Part shown: positions 1 to 5,204 of the stretch, in pieces
How positions within the stretch are numbered: position 1 is the first letter of the stretch
How the letters are laid out: each line of letters starts with the position of its first letter
Assembly (NCBI GenBank): GCA_023265535.1
Contig: JAHFTI010000345.1
Coordinates: 1 to 5,204 of the forward strand
Reading direction: 5' to 3'
DNA: 5,204 nt
DNA from: Opitutaceae bacterium
GTDB taxonomy: Bacteria > Verrucomicrobiota > Verrucomicrobiia > Opitutales > Opitutaceae
Notes under the pieces: generated by a model
The model's input: the letters and a program-made list of their open reading frames with translations, nothing else
What the model was told of the DNA's origin: nothing
Databases searched by the model: none
Made by a program: the position numbers and the translations under genes

Positions 1-1698
1 CATCTGCCCATGCGCGGGAAGGGCAAGGGTCACGGCGAAGTCGCCGGACACGGCGGCCGCGTCGACAGTGGACCAGGCCCCCGTATCCGGATCCAGGATA
101 CGCAGCTTGTCCCCCGGTGCAGCGGGAACGCCCAGCGAAAGGGCGGCCTTGCGGGGTTCGCCGGCCTCGTTCCAGGCATAGGCAAAAAGCGCCTTTCCAC
201 AGGCGACCGCCAGTCCCCGCGTGTCGGGGCCGGGTGCGGGCAGGGCACGCGGCTCGAAGGCCCCGCCCCCCTCCTGCAACATCAGGTCCAGCACCTGGCG
301 CACAGGGGCCAGGTCGCGCGTGCGTCCGCGGGAATCAAAGTACTCCCACCACCAGGTCATGGGCAGGATGGGCGTGGGGGAGAACAGGCCGAGCCAGAGT
401 CCCCTCCTGTGATCACGGTCCATGTCGTCGGCGAAACTGTTGAAGTCCTTGCTCCAGTCCCACTCGAAGGCGTACTCGCCGATCACGTAGGGTTTCCCAC
501 CGGAGCGCGCGTACTCCGCGACGACCGAGGGGATGCTCGTGGTGCGGCCGTAGATGTGGCGCTGGTTGATGTCTATCGCGGGGATGCTGTTCAGCCCCTC
601 GACATCGCGGTGCGAAATGCTGGTGCTCACGAGTCGCGACACCGGGTCGATCTGCTTGAGGAAGGCGGCCATCTCCGCATGCCAGGCCACGACTGCGGCA
701 TCGGGAATGCGCGGCTTCACGCCGTACATCAGGTTGTCCACCTCGTTGAAAAATTCCCACACCGCGATCGAGGGGCTGTGGCCCCAGCGCGCCACGAGCG
801 CCCTCAGGCGGTCCCGATACATGACCTTCGCCTCTTCCGAGGTGAAGAACTCCAGCGCATCCCGCGCGGGGCCGCCTTGGCGCACGTTGTAGGCGTTGCG
901 CTCCCAATCGTCACCGAGGAAGGCACCGGCCGTGTCGAGGGTCAGCATCATGTGGATGCCGAGCGAATCGCACAGGGCGACCAGTTCATCCATGCGACGG
1001 CAGGCGGAGGCATTGTAGGGATTGGCATCGATGACGTAGCGGTCGGTGTTGACGATGCCGCGCCACTCGAAAGGCAGGTTCCAGGAGCACATCCAGGTGC
1101 GGAAGAAGTTGCCGCCCTCGGCAGCGAGGCGTCCCAGCATGTACTCATAGTGGTAGCGCGGGCTCTGGTGCAGCTCGCGGAAATGGCGCGAATCGTCGTT
1201 GGTGCGCGCCTCCCAGCCGATGTTCTGCCCGAGGCCCCGGAAGGGCTGGCCATTGTCATAGCGCAGGACCCAGTCGCCCGCGGGGCGCAGGAAACCGCGC
1301 CGCGTGGAGGGCGCCACGCTGACGCGCACCGGCTGTGCGGACTGGCGCACGCCGCGCTGGGTGAGCACGACCTCGCCCACATGGTCCCCGGCCTCGGGCA
1401 AGGCGCAGCGCAGGCGCCACACGGAGAGCGTCCCCGAGGCGCCGGACACATGGTAGGCGGGCCAGGAGATCCTCTTTCCCGAGGGAGACTGCAGCACCAG
1501 GTCGAGGGCGACCTCGGCGGAGCGCTCCGGCCGCGTCCATTCGCCGCGCAGGAGCACGTCATAGGAGATCAGCGCATGCTGTTCGGGACGGGCAACGAGA
1601 CAGGTGACCGACTCGATGGCAGCCTGGGCCGCGAAGGACGGCAGGCACACCAGGAACAGGAGCAGGAACGGGAGAGGCCGCGCTGGGAACAGGGTCAT
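1..1698 (-). CDS. Secreted clan GH-A glycoside hydrolase (GH5-like, DUF5060-like N-terminus), 3' end cut by window edge
   Basis: Reading the minus strand from the ATG at 1698-1696 gives 566 codons with no stop before the left edge, so the C-terminus is missing. Residues 1-27 form a clear Sec signal peptide (Arg7, then a Leu/Phe-rich core, cleavage probably after AAQA or QAA). Residues 28-130 look like a beta-sandwich resembling DUF5060, including GEWT near residue 52. From about 135 (GFLRP, then YDNGQPFRGLGQNIGW) a TIM barrel follows. It has FFRTW near 197-202, acid/base Glu319 in WEFFNEVD, His-x-Tyr at 381-383, nucleophile Glu408 in VIGEYAFEW and a Trp cluster at 449-451. This arrangement of two Glu about 90 residues apart is that of clan GH-A retaining enzymes. 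A small beta domain starts near 490 and has the look of a terminal module, so probably little sequence is missing. All expected catalytic residues are present. The substrate is not readable; a beta-mannan or beta-glucan type linkage is only an inference. The start is fixed by the signal peptide; there is no Shine-Dalgarno. It follows the GH2 gene by 84 bases on the same strand, so an operon is likely. Confidence 0.88.
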   Translation of the reverse strand, partial: MTLFPARPLPFLLLFLVCLPSFAAQAAIESVTCLVARPEQHALISYDVLLRGEWTRPERSAEVALDLVLQSPSGKRISWPAYHVSGASGTLSVWRLRCALPEAGDHVGEVVLTQRGVRQSAQPVRVSVAPSTRRGFLRPAGDWVLRYDNGQPFRGLGQNIGWEARTNDDSRHFRELHQSPRYHYEYMLGRLAAEGGNFFRTWMCSWNLPFEWRGIVNTDRYVIDANPYNASACRRMDELVALCDSLGIHMMLTLDTAGAFLGDDWERNAYNVRQGGPARDALEFFTSEEAKVMYRDRLRALVARWGHSPSIAVWEFFNEVDNLMYGVKPRIPDAAVVAWHAEMAAFLKQIDPVSRLVSTSISHRDVEGLNSIPAIDINQRHIYGRTTSIPSVVAEYARSGGKPYVIGEYAFEWDWSKDFNSFADDMDRDHRRGLWLGLFSPTPILPMTWWWEYFDSRGRTRDLAPVRQVLDLMLQEGGGAFEPRALPAPGPDTRGLAVACGKALFAYAWNEAGEPRKAALSLGVPAAPGDKLRILDPDTGAWSTVDAAAVSGDFAVTLALPAHGQM

Positions 1699-1782
1699 TG
1701 GAGGAAACGTCTCTGGGTGAGGGGAAGGGAAACGCGGAAGAGCGCAGGAGACCGGAAGGGGGTGAAGCCAAGCATGGCGGAC
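1699..1782 (-). other. Pyrimidine-rich spacer between the GH2 and GH-A hydrolase genes
   Basis: On the transcribed strand these 84 bases are about 75% pyrimidine, with 39 C, 24 T and only 14 G by hand count. I see no GC-rich hairpin followed by a T run, so there is no intrinsic terminator, which supports read-through from the GH2 gene into the downstream hydrolase. No Shine-Dalgarno precedes the downstream ATG; the bases before it read CGTTTCCTCCA. The C-rich, G-poor composition is what Rho loading sites tend to have, but this is only a compositional hint. Confidence 0.5.
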
Positions 1783-4700
1783 TCAGTTCACGGGGCAAAC
1801 CTGCTCGTTGACATTCACGCCATCGAGGAGGACCACCAGCGGGCCGCCCCCGGCGGCGTTCGTGTCACCCTCGGCCTCCAGGCCCCGGCTCTCGCCAGGA
1901 AGGAGGCTCGTGTAGTTGTCCGACCAATACGTGGGGAGCAGCTCGGTGCGGGTGGACGCTGCGGCGAGCCGCAGGCGCACGAGGACCGCGGGCACGCTGC
2001 CGTCATTGCGCAGCTCCACACGCACACGGCCCGGGGCGAGCCGCGTGACAGCCGCCCTCAGCGTGGCCTGAGGGAGAAGGAAGAGGCCCTGGAGCTCATC
2101 CGTCGGATGCAGCCAGTAGAAATTGTCGGAGAGCACGCGCCCCTCCGCGGAAACCGCCTCAAGGCGCAGGAAACGCAGCCCGTCCTGGGCAGGCACCACC
2201 AGCCCCGACGCGCTGCTGCGCCCGGCAGGAGCTGCCATGCTACGGGTCTCCTCCCAAAGGCGCACGCCCGAGCTGTCATGCAGCGAAGCCCTGACCGACA
2301 CGCCCGTCAGGGCCGCCGGGCCGCGGTTCACGAGCAGCACGGCGCGGTCGTCCCGGCTGAACTGCACATGCACGGGAGCGCAGGCGCGGCGCACGCTGTA
2401 GAAGCCCGCATGGGGCTGCAGGTACCAGTCGCTGATCTGCCAGGTGAGGCTGGGCCAGCTGGCGTTGAACTTCCACAGGGCGAAACCCGTGGTCACCCCG
2501 CCCATGCCGCGGTTGAGGGACTCGATCGCCGCCTGGTAGGCGTCATGGTTCACCAGCTGGGCACGGCGCACATAGCCACGTGCCGCCGCGAGGTCGGTGC
2601 CCGCAGGGGAGCCGAAGCACTTGCGCAGGAGGCTGTCATAGGTGGAAAACTTGCGCGGATCCGAACCGGCCTGGTCCGTCGCATTGCGATAGGCCCATTC
2701 GCCGGAGAGCGGGAAGCGCCCCGGCAGCGCGGGATCCCCCTCGAAGCCCAGGAACTTGCGCAGACTCTCCCATTCGGGAACGCCGCTGGGACCGACCTTG
2801 CTGTTGAAGCCGCTGAGCTTGGGGTGGCCGTAGTAGGCCGAGGGAAGGAGATTGTGGTACGGTCCGCCGCCGCGCAGGCCGTCGCCGTCCGAGGAGCGCA
2901 GGTAGGGCCTCTGGCCGCGGCCGTCCAGCTGCGGCAGGAGCTCACGGGCAAGGAGTTCCTCGCGCGGGTTGGGCCCCTCGTTGCCACCGCACCACATGAA
3001 GAGGGAGGGATGCCCGCGCAGGCGGCGGATGACGGCCGCGCTGGCCTCACGGTAGAGGGACAGCTCGGGCGTGAAGCCGCGGCGGTTGTTGAAGGTGCCC
3101 CAATGGTCGTGCAGAAAGTCCTGCCACACGAGCAGGCCGCGCCGGTCGGCCTCGTCGAAGAAGGCCTCAGGGGGCACGCCGTTCGGCCCCCAGACACGCA
3201 GGAAATTGAGATTGGCGGCGAGCGCCATTCCCACCTCATGGCCGTAGCGCGAGGCGCTCCAGGTGAACATCATGTCGTTCACCCAGTTGCCACCCTGGAG
3301 GAACAGCTCGCGGCCATTGACCAGGAACACCCGGTTCCCGTCGCGCAACAGGGTATCCACCTTTCGGATACCAAAGGTGCAGCTTCGCGTGGCGGCCACC
3401 TTGCGCGAGACGACGAGCTTCAGCTCTGCGCGGTAAAGCGCCTGGGCGCCCATTCCGGCGGGCCACCACAGCCTGGGCGAGGCCAGCCGCAGCTCGGGCA
3501 CCTGGGCGGGGTCCAGCACCAGCCGCGTCGACACGCCCGGCGGGAGGGTCACCGGCAGCACAAAGGGAATCCTGCGACCGCCTTCCTCGATGAGCACGCC
3601 CTCCAGCTTGCCCTTGACGGCCTTGTCGGAATGGTTGCGGCACTCCAGCTCCATGATGAGCTCGGCCAGGGGCTTCTCTCCGAGAGTGAGCTGCGGCGCC
3701 ACATGGAGATCCTCGATGTCGACGTCGCCACCGCACTCCAGGAAGACGTCCTCGGTGATGCCCATGGCACGGTCGCGCACGGGGGCCTGCCAATCCCAGC
3801 CCAGCAGGTCCCAGCGCGTGTAGTTCATGCAGATGAGACCGTCCTGCCCCATGTTGCGGCCGGGCTCGGCAAGCGTGCTGACCGAGGGCGCGGCGGGCTC
3901 GCCGGGCAGGTCCACGGGATGGATGGCAATCGCGAGATGGTTGGCCTTCCCCACCCTGGCCTGTGCGGTCACGTCCAGGCGGAAGCTGCGGTCCATGCCC
4001 ACCAGGACCGTGTGGCCTGCCACGGGCGAACCATTGAGCCACACCTCCGCACGGTAGTTGATTTCACCGAGATTGAGGTAGACGCGCCGTCCCGCATAGG
4101 ACTTGGGCACCTCGAAGGAAGTCACAAACCAGTAGGGGCCCGACCAGGGATTGCGCCCGGGAAGATGACTGTGCTTCAGCAGGTCGTGCCGCTTGTTGGT
4201 GTCATCGTCGCTGTCGGGAATGAGCATGTTGTTCATGCCCACATAGGGATTGGGATACACCCCGTTGCGCACCAGTGCGGACAGGACCGTGGTGGGCACC
4301 GAACTGCGGCTCCACCCCTCCAGCGAGGTTTCCCCGGAGGACAGGGCACGCCCCTCCTTGCCGACGACCGCCGCTGCCTGCACATGCCAGTTTTCGCGCA
4401 GCAGCACCGCCCCCTCGGGGAGCTTGGCCAGCGGGGCGTCCTGCACCCTGAAGCGCCGCGGGGCGCTCTTCTGCCTGACACCGGCGCGCTCGACCACCAG
4501 ATGCCATTCATGCGCGCCATAGGAGAGCGGGAAGGGCACGTGGCTTGTGGTGTCGCCCGGCAGCCGCCCCAGGCAGATGCCGTCGACCCACAGCTCAATG
4601 CGGTCGGCCTGCAGCGGCTCCCACGCAAAGGTCTGGAGCGTGTCGCGCAGGACTGCCCCGTCGGCCGGCACCAACAGGTTCGCGGTCGCGGTGGCGGAAT

Positions 4701-4806
4701 GGCCCTCGCCGCTGAGAAGCGTCAGCCCGGTGCCGAGGAAGAGCACCACGCGCATGAGGAAGGAGAGAGGAGAGCAGAGGGCCCTCGCAAAGGTGACTGG
4801 GTTCAT
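1783..4806 (-). CDS. Secreted GH2 protein, exo-beta-glucosaminidase / endo-beta-mannosidase type, with Lys at the nucleophile position
   Basis: The gene encodes 1007 residues and ends in TGA at 1785-1783. Residues 1-42 are an export signal with a longish n-region (Arg8, Arg19), core VVLFLGTGLTLL at 20-31 and cleavage near ATA at 40-42. Residues 43-123 form an extra Ig/Fn3-like domain (LVPADGAVL, FAWEP). The GH2 sugar-binding domain spans about 130-360 (VPTTVLSAL 170-178, WLNG 256-259, MGITEDVFL 348-356). A beta-sandwich spans about 361-480 (LWWPAGMG), a TIM barrel about 481-800 and C-terminal beta-sandwiches 811-1007. Barrel motifs are QGGNW 504-508, LRVWG 536-540, LLVWQDF 558-564 and HPSLFMWCGGNEG 599-611 with acid/base Glu610. 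AQLVN 749-753, LWKFNASWP 777-785 and AGFYSVRRACAPVHVQ 800-815 match plant mannosylglycoprotein endo-beta-mannosidases as I recall them. The motif FNSKVGPSGVP at 667-677 aligns with their FNPEVG motif, whose Glu is the nucleophile; here it is Lys670. Activity is therefore doubtful although the fold looks intact. I chose ATG 4806: the longer ATG at 4857 has an AGGAG five bases upstream, but the added 17 codons include CTA and TCA, which occur nowhere else in either hydrolase. ATG 4755 (MRVVLFLG) is also possible. Confidence 0.9.
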   Translation of the reverse strand: MNPVTFARALCSPLSFLMRVVLFLGTGLTLLSGEGHSATATANLLVPADGAVLRDTLQTFAWEPLQADRIELWVDGICLGRLPGDTTSHVPFPLSYGAHEWHLVVERAGVRQKSAPRRFRVQDAPLAKLPEGAVLLRENWHVQAAAVVGKEGRALSSGETSLEGWSRSSVPTTVLSALVRNGVYPNPYVGMNNMLIPDSDDDTNKRHDLLKHSHLPGRNPWSGPYWFVTSFEVPKSYAGRRVYLNLGEINYRAEVWLNGSPVAGHTVLVGMDRSFRLDVTAQARVGKANHLAIAIHPVDLPGEPAAPSVSTLAEPGRNMGQDGLICMNYTRWDLLGWDWQAPVRDRAMGITEDVFLECGGDVDIEDLHVAPQLTLGEKPLAELIMELECRNHSDKAVKGKLEGVLIEEGGRRIPFVLPVTLPPGVSTRLVLDPAQVPELRLASPRLWWPAGMGAQALYRAELKLVVSRKVAATRSCTFGIRKVDTLLRDGNRVFLVNGRELFLQGGNWVNDMMFTWSASRYGHEVGMALAANLNFLRVWGPNGVPPEAFFDEADRRGLLVWQDFLHDHWGTFNNRRGFTPELSLYREASAAVIRRLRGHPSLFMWCGGNEGPNPREELLARELLPQLDGRGQRPYLRSSDGDGLRGGGPYHNLLPSAYYGHPKLSGFNSKVGPSGVPEWESLRKFLGFEGDPALPGRFPLSGEWAYRNATDQAGSDPRKFSTYDSLLRKCFGSPAGTDLAAARGYVRRAQLVNHDAYQAAIESLNRGMGGVTTGFALWKFNASWPSLTWQISDWYLQPHAGFYSVRRACAPVHVQFSRDDRAVLLVNRGPAALTGVSVRASLHDSSGVRLWEETRSMAAPAGRSSASGLVVPAQDGLRFLRLEAVSAEGRVLSDNFYWLHPTDELQGLFLLPQATLRAAVTRLAPGRVRVELRNDGSVPAVLVRLRLAAASTRTELLPTYWSDNYTSLLPGESRGLEAEGDTNAAGGGPLVVLLDGVNVNEQVCPVN

Positions 4807-5063
4807 GGCAGATAGGCCGGTCGGGAAAGGGGTCTCCCAAGGACACGGTGACACCATGATAGCTCCTGCATCGTGCCCTGAAAACGAGATCGCTTGCTGA
4901 AGAAGTGACTTTCGTTGCCAAACAAGCGCCCCGGACCCGTGGGCAGGTGTAATTTTGAAGCGGGCGTTCTCATTACGCCTCCCGCCCCCATCTGGTATTT
5001 TGGGAAGATCAGCTGCCTGCGAAGCCGCGGGCGGCGCACTCACCACCCCCCAATACCGACCAA
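4807..5063. promoter_or_regulatory. Divergent intergenic region between the GH2 gene and the exported-protein gene
   Basis: These 257 bases separate two genes transcribed away from each other, so promoters for both should lie here. Short AT-richer patches occur at 4949-4957 (TTTTGA area) and 4995-5001 (TATTTT) in otherwise GC-rich DNA. On the minus strand an AGGAG (4867-4863) sits five bases before an ATG (4857-4855) in frame with the GH2 gene; codon use argues that this is not the real start, although it remains an alternative. I found no convincing long inverted repeat that would name an operator, no tRNA and no small ORF with recognisable content. Confidence 0.6.
4973..5001 (+). promoter_or_regulatory. 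Weak candidate promoter for the divergent exported-protein gene
   Basis: TATTTT at 4996-5001 preceded by TGG (an extended -10 pattern) is the best -10-like hexamer on the plus strand upstream of the ATG at 5064. Seventeen bases upstream, TTACGC at 4973-4978 is only a poor match to a -35. It would give a leader of about 55 bases. The call rests on pattern alone and could be chance. Confidence 0.2.
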
Positions 5064-5204
5064 ATGAAAAGAACCAAACTGACCACCCGGGCCTGCATCG
5101 CCAGCGCGTTCTTCGCTGCTGCCTTCGCTCCCTTGGCCCTCGGCCAGACCGCTCCGGCCACCCCTGCCACCGAATCACCGGAAGCCGCCAAGAGCGAGGT
5201 CATC
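5064..5204 (+). CDS. N-terminus of an exported protein, possibly a TonB-dependent receptor; cut by window edge
   Basis: An ATG at 5064 opens 47 codons that run to the right edge without a stop. The N-terminus starts MKRTKLTTRA, followed by an Ala/Phe-rich core (residues 11-26) and a likely signal peptidase I site near ALG-Q at 27/28. No lipobox is visible. The mature part begins with an Ala/Pro/Thr/Glu-rich linker and ends in KSEVI at the edge. Many Opitutaceae TonB-dependent receptors, as I recall them, start this way: signal peptide, short Ala/Pro/Thr/Glu linker, then an acidic-hydrophobic stretch leading to a conserved LSPF motif. Position beside two secreted glycosidases fits a receptor that imports released sugars. 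The plug and barrel lie outside the window, so the family call is an inference, whereas export is well supported. There is no Shine-Dalgarno; the bases before ATG read AATACCGACCAA. Confidence 0.6.
   Translation, partial: MKRTKLTTRACIASAFFAAAFAPLALGQTAPATPATESPEAAKSEVI

Noticed and set aside
413..1562. Minus-strand open frames of 200 residues or fewer inside the GH-A hydrolase gene
   Set aside because: They overlap a continuous 566-codon frame with signal peptide and catalytic motifs, and their translations are Arg/Ala/Pro-rich out-of-frame products typical of GC-rich DNA.
3236..4042. A 268-residue minus-strand open frame inside the GH2 gene
   Set aside because: It lies in another frame of a gene with clear GH2 motifs throughout, and has no recognisable content of its own.
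4756..4780. Purine-rich tract on the plus strand
   Set aside because: It lies within the signal-peptide codons of the GH2 gene (Leu/Ser/Pro/Phe codons rich in C and T on the coding strand), so coding content explains it.
10..4815. A very long open frame on the plus strand, about 1600 codons, spanning both hydrolase genes
   Set aside because: It is codon-for-codon complementary to the two minus-strand genes and stays open only because they never use TTA, CTA or TCA. Its product is rich in His, Arg, Gly and Ala with no recognisable domain or signal, while the minus strand encodes well-conserved enzymes.
4858..5040. Possible LacI-type operator half-sites (for example around AAAACGAGATCGCTT and GAAGCGGGCGTTC)
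   Set aside because: The symmetry is only partial and no half-site pair matches well enough to call an operator.
1..5204. CRISPR arrays, tRNA or rRNA genes, insertion sequences, long direct or inverted repeats
   Set aside because: I saw none by eye; coding sequence accounts for about 93% of the window.

Overview
This is a GC-rich bacterial window with two glycoside hydrolase genes on the minus strand and the first 47 codons of a divergent exported-protein gene on the plus strand. The arrangement looks like one edge of a polysaccharide- or glycan-utilisation locus. The likely host is a GC-rich Gram-negative. Verrucomicrobiota, particularly an Opitutaceae-like lineage, is my best guess. It rests on SD-less starts, secreted glycosidases, and a short Ala/Pro/Thr/Glu-rich N-terminus of the kind that opens many Opitutaceae TonB-dependent receptors. 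It is an inference and no marker gene confirms it.

Layout. Positions 1-1698 (minus) hold the first 566 codons of a secreted clan GH-A glycoside hydrolase (GH5-like TIM barrel behind a DUF5060-like beta-sandwich); its 3' end lies off the left edge. Positions 1699-1782 are an 84-base pyrimidine-rich spacer with no visible terminator. Positions 1783-4806 (minus) hold a complete 1007-residue secreted GH2 protein of the exo-beta-glucosaminidase / mannosylglycoprotein endo-beta-mannosidase type, with an extra N-terminal Ig/Fn3-like domain. Positions 4807-5063 are a divergent intergenic and control region. Positions 5064-5204 (plus) hold the start of an exported protein, possibly a TonB-dependent outer-membrane receptor, cut by the right edge.

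How they may work together. The two hydrolases lie 84 bases apart on the same strand and are probably co-transcribed, GH2 first. Both carry Sec-type signal peptides, so both should act in the periplasm or outside the cell on a beta-linked glycan, plausibly a beta-mannosidic one. The divergent gene could supply uptake of the products, if it is a receptor.

The most striking observation is in the GH2 protein. The acid/base Glu (E610 in a GGNEG motif) is intact, but the position that aligns with the family's catalytic nucleophile Glu is a lysine (K670, codon AAG). The reading frame and all other family motifs are otherwise well preserved. This is either a catalytically altered family member or pseudoenzyme, or a single G-to-A difference or error. 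Secondary observations concern the GH2 start, the SD-less initiation at all three genes, and a C-rich, G-poor spacer between the hydrolases.
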